Assembly: GCA_907165135.1 (NCBI GenBank)
Contig: OU015566.1
Location: 6,370,157 to 6,434,156 of the forward strand
DNA length: 64,000 nucleotides
Origin: Oikopleura dioica
Lineage: Eukaryota > Chordata > Appendicularia > Copelata > Oikopleuridae
Reading direction: 5' to 3'
Made by a program: the position numbers and the translations under genes. The notes beneath the pieces were generated by a model. It was not told where the DNA came from, ran no database searches, and saw only the letters and a list, made by a program, of their open reading frames with translations. Of this stretch, positions 50,748-62,967 are shown in pieces (positions within the stretch are counted from its first letter, which is position 1; every line of letters begins with the position of its first letter).

Positions 50748-53700
50748 ATGAAACTCATTGCTTCGATCATCGCCCTCGCCGCCGCGAACTACAACTCACA
50801 CACTCTTCCCCAAGACGTTTCCGAATTGACCTGGGCTGATGAGGCCAACAGAGAGCTTTTCGAAGCTCGAGAAGCGCACAAGGAATACGTCAGATACCAG
50901 GCTCCAGATGATGAATACGTTCCAATTGAAGATCTTCCTATTGTCTGTAAGTATTTATTCGTCTTGATTTTCTTAGTATGACGGTCCCAAAATGGCAGGT
51001 CAGAGTTATATTTGTGATTTCTCGTCGAATAATATCTGAATCAAAAATATTTTTACGATGATTTTTTTCAAAAATTATGGTTTTTCAAAAAATTTTTTTT
51101 TCGTTTTTTTAGTCGTTCGAATTCAGAGAAGTCATTTTAAAATTAAAATTCAGCGCAGTTTATTCCTTCAAAAGCAAAAATCCAAGGATCATCCCTTTTT
51201 CGTCCTTTTGGACCGGTCTTAAACAAACCTAAACGTGCGTACGCTCTGTCTAATCCCACGTGATTTATTTTCGGGAAAATGAACGTTGGAACTTTTCGTT
51301 TCTCAAAATCGTATTTCCCAAAAGACGACTAAAGAGTTTGGCCCTGTGAGGTCAGAAAAACGGAAACATTAGGGAGAGGCTAATTATTGCTGCCCAGAGT
51401 CTCTCAGAGCAGCTCCGGTCACGTGAGAAAATGCCCTGCTTCTTTTTCTGTCCTGCTGTTTTCTAAAATCGAAACAAGGTGCCTTGGTTGAATAAAGAGC
51501 CGGTTAAACGGGACCAGCGAGGAGCAGCTGCGCCCACCAAATTTACACAATCGACCTCTTTTCTCGAATCCGCGGTTTCTTCAGTTGAAAATTGCTGGAA
51601 TTCGGAATCATCTTTAGAAAAGAATCTTCGAGTCCCTAATTCATTTCTTTCCAACTCGAGGGAACTTCCAATTGGCGCATTAGATTAATTCGACACGTTC
51701 CAGGGCGGGTTCATTCAACCTGGCTCTTGTCACGGGAGAATTTAGGGCATTGATCGATCGAGTTAAAAACTTGACAAGGAGGTTTGCCCTTTTGCTCTAG
51801 AATTCCAGCAGAACGATCGTCTTTTTTATATCAACTACCGATTCCTTCATCCATCTTCGGTGCTTCTTTTTCCTCGAAGAAAGTTTTCTCAACTCTTCAA
51901 AGAAAAAGAAGGAGGATACCAAACACGATCATGTCAAGAAGAATTTTGTTCAACTTAGAAAGCGCTATCGTCTCGATCGCGTAATAAATTCGACACATTG
52001 ACACGAATTGCTTCACGAATCGAAAGAGCAGTCATATAGTTACAAAACGAAAGAAAAGACTTGAACTTTCATGTTCTAAAAAAGAATGAAGAATTTGAAT
52101 TAGCAATTTCGATTTCGATTTGATAATTTTGGCCAGAGTAGTTCATTGATTTGAGCTGCATTTGATGAGCTGCAGTCGGAATCTGGAAAATGCTCTCTTG
52201 AATTCAAGAGCTCGGAAACACTGGCATTCCATAAAACGAACGCTCCTTTTTCCTTGGCTCTTTCGCTTTATATACCGGAAGTTTAGAATGGCTCTCTTTT
52301 TCTTCTGCTTTGATCTGGATGTCTCCTATCTGAGACCAGTGTTTGAAAACCCGCAACATTTTCCGCGGGCGCGGGCGGTCGCGGGGGCGGATTTCAAAAT
52401 TTTCCGCGGGCGCGGGCGGGCGCGGGGGCCGATTCCAAAATTTTGCGCGGTTGCGGGCGGGCGCGGGGGCCGATTTCAGAATTTTGCGCGGGTGCGGGCG
52501 GGCGCGGGCGGGGGCCCCGCAAAAAATCGCGCCCGCGGGCGCCCGGGGGCAGGGGGCGCCCGATACCCAAACGCCCGTAGGCCCCCCGGGTTCGAGGGAT
52601 ATTAATCTGCAAATTTAAGACGAACAACTCTCAAAAAAAAACCATAATTGAGCTAAAAACTAAGATAATTTGACTTTTTAAAACAATGGGTGTGGGTGGG
52701 GTTGGAGACAAAACTGAGATTGATCAACTCAATGTTCCAAGCCTATGTCAAGCCCCTTAAATCAAAAAATCAAGGAACGGGGCTGAGACGGCCCGAATGG
52801 CCGTCAAGCCCCTTAAATCAAAAAATCAAGGAACGGGGCTGAGACGGCCCGAATGGCCGTCAAGCCCCTTAAATCAAAAAATCAAGGAACGGGGCTGAGA
52901 CGGCCCGAATGGCCGTCAAGCCCCTTAAATCAAAAAATCAAGGAACGGGGCTGAGACGGCCCGAAGGGCCGTCAAGCCCTTAAATCAAAAATCAAGGAAC
53001 GGGGCTGAGACGGCCCGAATGGCCGTCAAGCCCCTTAAATCAAAAATCAAGGAACGGGGCTGAGACGGCCCGAATGGCCGTCAAGCCCCTTAAATCAAAA
53101 ATCAAGGAACGGGGCTGAGACGGCCCGAAGGGCCGTCAAGCCCTTAAATCAAAATCAAGGAACGGGGCTGAGACGGCCCGAATGGCCGTCAAGCCCCTTA
53201 AATCAAAAATCAAGGAACGGGGCTGAGACGGCCCGAATGGCCGTCAAGCCCCTTAAATCAAAAATCAAGGAACGGGGCTGAGACGGCCCGAAGGGCCGTC
53301 AAGCCCCTTAAATCAAAAATCAAGGAACGGGGCTGAGACGGCCCGAAAATTACAAATAAGGGGTCTATCGATAGCTTACCATCGTGGACTTTTTAGCGGC
53401 GGCTAGATTCTCCGATCCGTTTCTCTAGATTTGCGTTAGCAGCACGCTCATTTGCTCGTAGAGCGGGTTTCCTTTCAACGAGCAAATGAGCGTTCCGCTA
53501 AGGCAAATCTAGAGAAACGGAACGGAGAATCTAGCCGCCGCTAAAAATCGTCGATGGTAGAATGCAATGAGAAAGGTAGATTTCTCTGTTTTGAAGAAGT
53601 TCTATTGAGAATAATGTTCGTCTGGATTCATAATCCAAATCGGCTGAATTTCCAGTCAAAGATTGCCAAAACGGCCTTTATTTAAAAAACTGGCTCTTTA

Positions 53701-56700
53701 TTTATAAATCAAGGAACGGGGCTCATTCATTTTACGCAAAGTTTTTTAGATGAAAACCCAATATTCTTTACTAGCTTTAACCAATTTATGGTGAGCCCCG
53801 GGCGCCCGCGGGCGCGAAAAAAATTTCCACGGGCGCGGGAGGGCGCGGGGGCCAGATCAAAAATTTTCTACGGGCGCGGGCGGGCGCGGGGGCGAAATCC
53901 GAGATTTCTTGCGGGTACGGGGGGCGCGGGCGCCCGTGGCCCCCGCCCGCGGCCCCCGCGGGGTTTGCGGGCGGGTTTTTTCAAACACTGTCTGAGACTC
54001 GGGAGGAATGCGTCTCATCCAAACAAGAACGCGAAAATTCCTCGTTGAAAAAAGAGAGCTGCTTTTAGAACAGTTTAACGTTGTCAAGGGTGTAGCAGTT
54101 ACACCCTCATTCTTATTACAACCAGAAATGAACGAGAAAAAGCGCAGGGATATTACGCCGTTCTGATCGTTACCACAAGTGAGATTACTTCTTGAAATCT
54201 CACGACTTGGAATTTGTACTCAAATGAGTCATTTTACCAAAACCGAATTTTTTTTTTTTGTAAATTTTTAACCATTTTTCAAGTTTTTTAACAAGTTTTT
54301 ACTCAGTTGTGACTGTGGTCTTTTCCTAGATTTTGGGAACGTTTTAATTGACCGCTGATTGAAATCGTTGAAGTTTTGGGAAGTTGAGTTGGACGCTTTG
54401 GGTCGCTTTAATCCGGCCGATAAAGCGGCCGTTTTTTCGTTGTTGGTTGCGGTCAGAGCATCGCGCTGGGCTGGACCGCGACGTCTTTGAATTTCGACGT
54501 GATAAGCGAGGTTATCAGGAGTGTCCGCCTGTGAGACCGCCTTCCTTGCTTGAAATAATATATTCAACTTTACGGTTGTTCACGTTTCCCCTTCCTTTTG
54601 GAATACGGTCCAACATTGCGAGTTTGTTTTGCCATCAAAAAAGGCGGGAGGAATTTAGATTCTGTTTTACGTAAAATCATTAAACTGAAATCCTCTGAAA
54701 ATAAGTCCGAACGAACATTAATTAAATTTAACATTTGTGTAAGAAAAATTAAAGAAAGACTTTGAAAGTGGCTAAAAATGGGTCAGAGGCATTTCAGTAA
54801 AAAGCTTTTTTTTCTTGAAAAAGTCGTCAAAAAAAGCCTATTAACTGATTGATCTCCGCTCCATCTTGCTCCCGCGGGTGGCAAATTGGCTCAGCTCTTT
54901 TGGGGGCTTCTGTCAGAAGTCAGCAGCAGAACCAGCAGCTATTTGCACATTTGCTTGATCTTCCATCCAGTCATCGTTTCTTCTAACTGATTGTTTTCGC
55001 TTTAACCAACGTTAGGTCATTTTCCGGCATGAACGCTCTTTCCTTTGCGCCACACCCTTACCGCACTTCGGTATTGGTTGCGCTCCCTTATTCCTTAGCT
55101 GGATTTTTAGAAAGAAAAACATTTTCAAAAAAAAGGATAGTTCAATTTTCTAAAAGCCAAATGTCGATTGAAAAAATAGTTTTTCTTTCTATTACTTTTT
55201 TCGTCTTTTATCAATTTTTATCTCGAATGAGCGGCGACTGCTCATTTCAAAAAAAATGTTTTTTCAAGTCGAGTCAAGAAGCTGCTCATTTTGGCGACGC
55301 CTGTGAAAATACGAGCACGCTTCTAACGCTCCGGAAAAAGGCTCAACAAGTGAAAATACAAGTGTCTCCCAAAATACAGCTGCCGCCATTCCCAAATAGG
55401 GCGAAATACGATCTCGTAAAAGTATAAGTGAAAATGAGCTGGCCCTGGTCAGCGAAAATCCTCAAGAAAGAGGATTTTATCAAGTTCATCACCGCAAAAG
55501 CGCCACAGCGTAAAATCGACGGCCGTTTTACCTGTCGATTTTTACGAGTTAAGCATAAGCCTTTTAGGGGCAACGTCGGCCCAGCCCTTCATCCCGTTGT
55601 TATTAAGGGTAGGGCGCCGTTTTTCGGCGAGGAAGGTAGTTTCTTGATGGAAAAAGGGGTATCTTTGATGATTTTTTGCCGGGGTTAGGGTTAGGGTTGA
55701 TGCTCAATTTTTCGAAGGATTTTTCGTTGGAAAAAATTTTTAAGGATGAATTTTTTGTCGAAGTAGAACTGAAATTTATCGTGAAGTATTTGAAAAGCCG
55801 CGGACAACGGTGCCTAGCTCCGTTTGGGATAATCTGGCAAGTGGCCCTCTTCTCGGTAGTACTCATCGTGGGGTTGAGCGCGAAGGGTTTGTTGTGCCAA
55901 CAGCGATTCTATAGATGCCTCGTGGAAAAGTCCTTTTTTTCAGCGATAGGAACTTCTAAGAAACATGTTTCAAAACAAGAGTTTACTCAGCAAACAACTT
56001 ACAAAGTTGGAAATGACCATTTACACGGTTTAAAACGTCTATTTTTGGCTCAAAAAATGACAAATTTTCCAATTAAAACTACGAATAATGATTTAAATTG
56101 AAAAAAAGCTTCTTATTTGAGAAATTCTGTCATTTTTTGACCCAAAAATTGAAAAAAGCTTGAAAAAATTTCGCTTGGTAAATTGTTTTCGTTGAACCCT
56201 AGTAGTGCAAATAATGATAGAGCGTTTAAGATCGCTCCGTGCTCGTTATGAAGCTCGTTTCTTCGCCCTTAAATCACATGCTTGTTCGGCTCTTGGCCCG
56301 ACAAGACTGACCTCTAATGTTCTCTCGTTGCGACATTTGTCGCTGAGGCTAGTTCTTACTCTTCCTCCGCGTTCAACAAATCAATTTCGACCGGCCAGTC
56401 GAGCGGTTTCGGAGTAGGGCGAAAGGAGCGTGTAGAGACGAACATGGGGACATTTCCGGGGCCTCTGTTATTAGCTAGAATTTCCAATTGCGACAATTCA
56501 ATTTTCAATTAGTTGTCCAGCAAAATATTTAAAGGATTTTCCATGATGCGGGAAATGAATCGGTCTAAAAAATAACGTCAGGGTCTTGAAAGAGCTTTTC
56601 CTGAAAGCCGCGTAGCGGCTTTTTTTAAAACGAAGCCGCAGAGCGGCTTCGCCATAATTTTTTTCGTCATCTCTTTGAGATTTCGAAGCGGCTTCGTTTT

Positions 56701-58697
56701 TGGAAAAGCCGCTGCACGGCTTTCAATTGAAGCTCTCTAAAGTCAATGTCTTAAAAATGAACTTTTTTTCAACTGAATTCATAAAATGACTTGATTTCTA
56801 CAATCTTGATTTTGCGGGGTGATCCTTTAACCCGAAAAAGACGGGTCTTCGTTCCGAGGGGGTGTCAGCCTCTCGTTGTCTAAAATTGGCCCCTGCTCCT
56901 TGCGGAATTTCGCCTGGCGAAGGTGATAATGTGCTCCTCCGAAACCACGAGACCGCGAAAATGAAAAAATGTCTTTTTTCACGATTCGCAGCGGAGCAGA
57001 TGGCTCCAGTGAGCCAGGTCACGTGTGGTCACTTATCCACACTCTAACGATGTCTGTGGCGCGATTAACTCTCTTCCTTCGTCTGATTTTACGTCAGCTG
57101 CCAAAAAATTGGCATTCCTCGGCTGCGCGAGACTCGATTTCAAAGAACCAAAAAACGAGACATTCGTCGCGATTTTTCTGTGTTGAATTCTTGATTGACG
57201 TGGCTGCGAAAATTGCCACTTGAAAGAAAAAAGAAAGAAATTGTCAATTTTCAACCCTCTGTCCAATACCCTCGTAAATTCAGCTCGCGGTTGTTTTGGG
57301 GCGAGTCTCAGGACTGGAATAGAGAGAGATACACGCATCTGGGATGGCACTACTCTTGAGCCAAGAGTCACGTGTGCCAACGCATCGGGCAAAATCCTTT
57401 TGATCGCTTTATCGCATTTGGAATTTAATACGCGCTAGTGCCATACAACCCCGCTTCATAATCATTTTTTTCCTCAATTTTTTATATTGAAACTAACTTT
57501 TTATTTTCAGTCTTGAACGGAATCAAGTTCCGACGACAGGGAAAAGAGCCCAAGCCCGATTCTTTGGAGCGATTCAGAAAGGTGACCCGATCTGACAACG
57601 GTCACCTGACATGCATGGACGCCGACAAAATCCACAAAAAGCACAAGGGCGGAAACTCTCACCAAGAAGAAGAGCCCGCTCCCGGCATGCAAATGGACGT
57701 CGGTTTGGATGTCGAGCCGCTCCAGGAAATCATCTACCCGCGATACAATGGGCCCGACGCTCCCTTCCCAGATGCTCACATGGGAATCTTTTCTGAAGAA
57801 GTCGAGGAAGAGGAAGAGCAAGAAGTTACTCCACGACGAAATCCAATCTCGGAATTCAATCTGTCTTCTGTTGATCCAGTCAGTGGGGGTGTTGTTTCGA
57901 CGGAATTTGAAGAGCCAGAAGAAGGTAATAATTAATTTTATGATTTTCTTATAAGGAACATACGTTCTGCTGGATTGGATAACAGCTGGTATGGGTCTTA
58001 TTTAAATTCCATGAATCTAACAATCGATAAATTCATAAAGACACAAGTTGCATTATTATTCTGGTGTTTCATTTCTTCATTTTTCTTTCTAGATGAAGCC
58101 ACAATGGTCCAACTCGTCGGAGAAATCCCAGAAGAACAACTCGTTCCCGCCAACTACGAAGAAGAAAGCTTGAGCCGAGAGGAGGTAAAAAATTTGAGCT
58201 AAATAAGTACTAAATAAAAATTAAAATTTTGATGTTTATGCAAAACTAACTCCTTCCTCATCAACTTATCTAGATCCGCCTCATCCGCCTCCGAAAGAAG
58301 TTTTTCGAGATGAAAAACGTCAAGATCGGCTGCTGCAACGGACAGGCTTACAATTCGCAGAAGCGATGCTGCTGCCGACGAGTTTCGTTTGATATGGACA
58401 AGAAATTCTGCTGCGCCATCAACGTACTTTTCAAAAAATGCCTTTTCAAAATTACTAAAATTTTTAAGGGTTGCGAAAGCTTCAAGATCATGAACAGAGG
58501 CAGCATTCAGGACTACAACGATTGTCTTTCTCTTGATGGTACGTTTTCAACGCAGTGATTTATCGATGCCTACACCCTTAATCCTCTTTTTGCGCCATTT
58601 TATCAACCATCTTTCAGGTCTCGTCGTGCAGGAATACGGTTACCAAGGTCAACGAGGACAGCCCAAGATCTTCGGAAACGACCGAAGCCGAAATTAA
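50748..58697 (+). CDS. Secreted galaxin-like Cys-rich acidic protein
   Basis: Exons 50748-50946, 57511-57924, 58093-58184, 58274-58538, 58618-58697; phases 1, 1, 0, 1 match at every join, 349 residues. Signal peptide MKLIASIIALAAANYNS, then an acidic region (DEANRELFEAREAHKEY; IFSEEVEEEEEQEV). Exon 4 contains a di-Cys block IGCCNGQAYNSQKRCCCRRV and KKFCCAI, which resembles the CC-x-YN-x-CC pattern of galaxin repeats, followed by further single Cys. Galaxin-like proteins are secreted matrix or mineral-associated proteins in corals and other animals; the role here is unknown. The first intron is 6564 bp, by far the longest in the window, inflated by an hAT-like element. AATAAA at 59005 may be the polyadenylation signal. 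Confidence 0.82.
52747..53347. repeat. 56-bp tandem array, 11 units, three-unit higher-order periodicity
   Basis: Each unit contains GTCAAGCCCCTTAAATCA, AATCAAGGAACGGGGCTGAG and ACGGCCCGAA. The base after CCCGAA varies in order T,T,T,G,T,T,G,T,T,G,A: after the first unit a T-T-G trimer repeats three times. A detached half unit lies at 53705. Confidence 0.9.
53378..53561. mobile_element. Foldback nested in the hAT-like element
   Basis: Arms of ~85 bp: ACCATCGTGGACTTTTTAGC pairs with GCTAAAAATCGTCGATGGT; the inner arm includes GGCGGCTAGATTCTCCG and TTTCTCTAGATTTGC. A short spacer lies near 53460. Confidence 0.85.
54000..57510. other. Rest of galaxin-gene intron 1
   Basis: Open frames of 130-140 codons (55029-55427, 55676-56101) have no support. 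A telomere-like run (GGGGTTAGGGTTAGGG) lies at 55681. A MITE-A-derived fragment lies at 56576-56757. Confidence 0.45.
56576..56757. mobile_element. MITE-A copy lacking terminal tips
   Basis: Retains GTCAGGGTCTTGAAAGAGCT, two GCCGC..GCGGC hairpins and AAGCTCTCTAAAGTCA, but not the GGCTCGGCAACC ends. Confidence 0.75.
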
Positions 58698-59453
58698 AAC
58701 CCTTCCACCGAGCAGTATCCGGAAATGGACCACAACCAGGGCGTAAGAGGTGAAAATCAGTCGCAGTACAAAATTGACCCCTTGACTTGTTTTCCTTGAA
58801 GTCCTGTTTCGCGTCTCCTTTTCCGTAGTTTTATATTTTGCGCTTTCAAAAAAGACTTCTTCAATTTTCAAACAAAATCTCGCCGATTTTTTTTTATCTT
58901 TTATGCCACATTTTTTTTTTGTCTTTTTTTTTGTAAATTTGTTGTTTTAATTTTTAACTCATCGTCGCGGTCGACAAAATTTCGACCATCCACGATCATC
59001 ACAAAATAAAACACGCGAGTACTATTTAAAAAAAAGAAAACCAACAACCCTGAATTTCCCAATCCCCCAAAAAACTACTTTTACTTTTTGATATAAGTTT
59101 TTCTTGTGTAAATATCGCGCCACTAAGAACATGAATCAAACATGGCAGAACGCACGTCTGTACAGAAGACCACAAGATGGTAGCAGCCGACAAAAAATAA
59201 CGAAGAAAAAAAATGAAGAAAAAACTCATCTTCCACAAAAAACAGCTGCCGCTTTATTTCAATAAATTTCCTGTTTATACCTAAAAAGTTGCTTTCTATA
59301 TTTTTTTTTGCATTCTTATTTTGAAACTTGTCCCTTTCGTATCATCGCTGAAGAAAATAGGAAGCAATAGTAAGCGACAAAAATAAAATTGACTTCCGCT
59401 TCCATCCGCATATAATCAAGGCTTCTGAGGGAGAGCAATACAGTGAGAAAGAA
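58698..59453. other. 3' UTR/intergenic, no gene seen
   Basis: T-rich stretch with AATAAA at 59005 and 59261 (TTCAATAAATT), which could be alternative polyadenylation sites. TATAAT at 59411 lies about 45 bp before the next ATG. Confidence 0.4.
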
Positions 59454-59751
59454 ATGAGTGCAATTAATGATTTTTACGACAAGCTCCGCCCTGATCAAGT
59501 GACCAAATTCCGATCAATTTTGGACGATCTGAGAGGGGCCTACGACAACCTTGATTCTGCCCAGAAAGAGTTCTTCGAGTCGAAATACTCAGACGGTTCT
59601 GCTGCTGATTGCCCGGTGGTGAAGCTTATTGGTAATGCTGGAGCCTTCGATAAAGGTAAATTTTTATTTCGAATTAAAAATGTTTCTAAAAATTTAAATT
59701 CTCCCAGAAGCTACAACTGATGGTCAAAGCCATTTTTGTGTTCTTTTATAA
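59454..59751 (+). CDS. Small helical protein ending in a CaaX prenylation box
   Basis: Exons 59454-59655 and 59708-59751 (52-bp GT-AG intron, phase 1), 81 residues. No signal peptide. The N-terminal ~50 residues are charged helices (INDFYDKLRPDQVTKF, LDDLRGAYDNLDSAQKEFFE). The protein ends SHFCVLL, so the last four residues CVLL fit a CaaX box; Leu at the end favours geranylgeranylation. A cytosolic, membrane-anchored small protein is implied. The size recalls G-protein gamma subunits, but their conserved motif was not seen. AATAAAATG at 59783 is a likely polyadenylation signal. Confidence 0.75.
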
Positions 59752-59927
59752 AAGAAAAATTGTATCTTGAAAGAAAATATGCAATAAAATGAGCAAAATA
59801 AGACTTCAAGAAAATCAAACCGTTTTTTGCATGCTAAGTGTATTGAGAAAAGCAAAAGAAGTATCGCCTAAATAAGTGACAATTTGTGTAACGTGTTTTC
59901 GTGAAGATCGTGTTCCTATTCCAAAGC

Positions 59928-62531
59928 TCAAGAATTTTGAAGATTGTCCATTGTATCGAATATCCAGTCAACATAATTGGAGACTTTAGCGTAAATTCCT
60001 GGAAAGTTCGGAGCAGCGCAGCCGAAACCCCAAGAAACAACACCGTAAACAACGGGTTTTCCAAAAGCTTCGCAGACCAAGGGTCCTCCAGAGTCGCCCT
60101 GGCAGGAATCCTTCCCTCCGTCAGTTTGTCCATCGCCATCAAAATCTGGGATTCCAGCGCAAAACTGCGTTTCCCAAGTTGTTGGCTCGAAACTTATCAT
60201 ATTCGTTGCCTCACAGTACTCGTTAGAAAATGTGTAAACGCCGACTTCATTCAAAAGATGCGATGGCTCGTTACCAGCCCCATAACCTGCAACCTTGCAG
60301 TAAGATCCGTCGGCAACATGGTCTGCTGGAAGACATGCTGGGGATATCTTCGATGCGCATGTTTCTGGGCCCTCAGGGCCGTACTGATTGATGAGCGACT
60401 GCTTGACATTGGGAATTTTCAGAAGACAGATGTCATGAGGAGTTCCAGTCTCGTCAGTACTGTTGAAATCAAAACGATCGTAATCTTCGTGAATCTTGAA
60501 GTTTTGCAATTCAAGGTCCAAACTGCAAGGTTCAACCCGGTCGATGACTGAGACTCCTAAAAGCACAAGGGCATCATCTATATTTGTACCGAAACAACAG
60601 TGCGCAGCAGTCAGTACAAAATCGTGAGAGCCATCTTCAAACATTGTGATCAATGTCCCTCCGCAGGAGAAATCAAAGTTCGCGTAATAAGGATGCGCAT
60701 CGATCGGCACATCTGTTCCGCCGACGATTTTTGTAAGAGGCTCGCTCTCGATTGGTTCAAGAGGAGTTTCACAAGTCATGTTTTTCCAAGATGGCTGCTC
60801 GAAAGTCGCATTTGGGAAGATTCCAGGACCAGTGGGAAGCGGAGAAGAGTCAGTTGTCGACGTTTCGGTTGGTTCTGTCACAGGAGGTGGAGTGAGAACA
60901 AAGCTCTCCATTTCGTTCGCGTCAACAAAACTGACACTGATTAAATCGTCAACCTCAGCGCAAAGGCCCCAATTGTAGTCAAGCACGCCTTTGAGAACAG
61001 GATAGTCATCGACGAGGCAGATGAGCCCTCCGCCAGTATCACCAAGGCAAGTCTTTGCTGGGTCATTTTCGTCGATTGATTTGAATTCTCCATCCAAATA
61101 GATTAGAACCGCATCACGGAGAACCGTCGCTTGCTCGGGCACGAACTCAATGTAGTCACCAAGGCCAGCTATATAGCAGCTTGTTCCACTAAAAATTATT
61201 AAGACAAAAATTCAACCCAAGATTTAACTTACTCTTCCAACTCCACATCTGATAAGCAAGCTGGCTCAAAACACGATCCGCCAGCACAAGAATCGGGTGC
61301 GTTGTCAATCAGATTCGGAACCCTGACCATGCATTGTCTGGTTTCAGATAGAATTCCATTTCGATACTCGATGGGATTGATTATGTATTCATCGTTGTCG
61401 GGGTATTCCAAGTCATAAGCGCCAATATGGATGTTGAATCGGGACATATCAAAGTAGCAGCACCACGAGTCTGTCACAAGCCAATCGTCAGAACCGTCCT
61501 CGTATTTTGTCAAAATTGTCAAGCCGCAGTTTTCGGTCTCATCAAAGCCCGTCTTCTCGCTCCAAGCAAACCAGGGGTATCTTCCCTTTTTCGTTTCTTG
61601 TCCACCAGCGATTTTCGAAGAACTTCCAGGGCTTGAACAAGTTTTCGTCTTCGGCATGGATAGGGGTGGAAACTCGAAAGTTTCCTCCCAATCGATCGGC
61701 TCTTTGTAGAGTGAATGGAGCATACATTTGGTGTAGTCTTCGTTGTTGGTTTCTTCATCGATTTGCTAAAAATTGAATTAAGGCTTGGCTGGTTTTGAAA
61801 GAGCTTGATTCTCACCTTGGTCATGAAATAATAATTAGCTTTTGTCACGCATTCTTCCACTGCTTCAAAGTCGTGCTGATCTTCATTGAAATTCACCTCC
61901 ATCAGCAAAGAGTCACCATTCTCATTCTTCAGTTCTCGTTGTTGATATCGTCGAGAAAACTGGAGAAAAACACTTTCTTTCGTCCCATGTCTTTCTTTTT
62001 CGGCGTTTGATGTCCGATGAACTGACTTTCGTAGACATCAAGTTGGAGGTCAGAAAATGAAACATGTAGATCTTGCAAGTGGAGATGATGGTCAGTGACG
62101 AACTCGCCGCAGTTGGAAATTTTGAAGCGAACCATTCCGACGTAATCCTCCTCTGCTGGCAGCCTTGTTTTCCCTTTGAAGTCGACTGAGTAGAGAACAG
62201 AACCATATTTTCGACTGATCACCCTGGTCTTTGTCTTTGTCGCTTGCTTAGATTGGATTTAAGCATGTCCGACAAAAATTTTCTTGTAAATTATCAGACG
62301 TTAATTCCTTTCCTTAAAACCGTTGCACTTCTTTTTGCATTTGACTGACGATCCGAAAGCTGCTCCATTGTCCGGGTCACAGCCTTGCTTGAGCTTTGGA
62401 AACTCGCAGTAGCTGACTGGCTGGGATGATTCTGTTGGGCTGAATGAAGTTGTTGATGTAGCAGACGTGGAGATAATAGTTGTCGAGTGAAACGCACTCG
62501 TAGTCAAAAAGAAGGAAGAAAGTAACTTCAT
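59928..62531 (-). CDS. Secreted tandem S1 protein: pseudoprotease domain plus intact trypsin domain
   Basis: Minus-strand exons 62531-62321, 62242-62027, 61976-61816, 61765-61233, 61188-59928; phases 1, 1, 0, 2 match at each GT-AG join; about 793 residues. Thr/Ser-rich start after a signal-like MKLLSSFFLTTSA, a Cys-containing region (KQGCDPDNG, KCKKKC) and a β-rich segment of unknown type. Domain 1 (from KIAGGQETKKGRYPWFAW) has VTDSWCC where LTAAHC is expected (His to Trp) and GDTGGG in place of GDSGGP (Ser to Thr), so it should be inactive. After a Pro/Thr linker, domain 2 (KIVGGTDVPIDAHPYY) is complete: LTAAHCC, HDICLLK, DSCQGDSGGP, with Asp at the S1 position (trypsin specificity). Dead S1 domains often act as regulators or docking sites. 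An alternative GA-AG join for intron 1 is possible but unnecessary. Confidence 0.85.
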
Positions 62532-62967
62532 CTCTTCTCGAGCGACTCTCGTTCTGACCGCACCCGAACTTTTGCCGTCGTTTTTAAGTGCTTCATGGCT
62601 TTGACGAAGTTTAGCAGAAGAAAGAAAATCTTTAATGAACTATTCTGCGGTTTACGGAGATTGATCTTGATATTGTATCCATCGCATTGTATTTGTTTCA
62701 TGATGTGCGCATGAAAGAACGATGACCTTTGGGAGGTCTTTCTTTTTTTGCTGACCTGTCATCTTGAAATTCTTACAAATAGATGAACCAACAACTTTTA
62801 CGGAGTGCAACATGTTTTAATTAAACGCTTGTACGGTCAAAACAGTAAAGAAAAGAATGCTTAGTACGCTTTGATTTTTCGGGGAAAAAAAGAAAGAGGG
62901 AAAGTTAGGTCAAACATTGGTGAAGGAAACAGGGATTTTTCTAAGGAAATGACATGTCGATTTTGGC
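62532..62967. other. Intergenic, no gene seen
   Basis: Upstream of the tandem S1 gene and downstream of the right-edge gene, both on the minus strand. TATATT-like motifs only; no repeat recognised. Confidence 0.4.

Larger units (their letters stand above)
52337..53990. mobile_element. Complete hAT-like non-autonomous element (1654 bp)
   Basis: Inverted ends CAGTGTTTGAAAACCCGC and GCGGGTTTTTTCAAACACTG are flanked by the 8-bp duplication TCTGAGAC (52329-52336 and 53991-53998). Both ends continue into extremely G/C-rich subterminal repeats (GGGCGCGGGCGG type; 52365-52590 and 53797-53970). The interior has a 56-bp tandem array and a nested foldback. No transposase frame. It lies in intron 1 of the galaxin-like gene. 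Confidence 0.92.

Noticed and set aside
52162-52627. Gly/Arg/Ala-rich open frames on both strands
   Set aside because: They come from the G/C-rich subterminal repeats of the hAT-like element.
52747-53347. CRISPR-like array
   Set aside because: Units are contiguous 56-bp tandem repeats without unique spacers, inside a eukaryotic transposon.
55029-56101. Nested genes in galaxin intron 1 (132- and 141-codon frames)
   Set aside because: No homology, signal or splice structure; overlapping frames on both strands are equally long.
62243-62320. GA-AG intron in the tandem S1 gene (62247-62312) with TAAG at both borders
   Set aside because: A canonical GT-AG pair (donor at 62320, acceptor ending 62243) also keeps phase, so the unusual border is not required.
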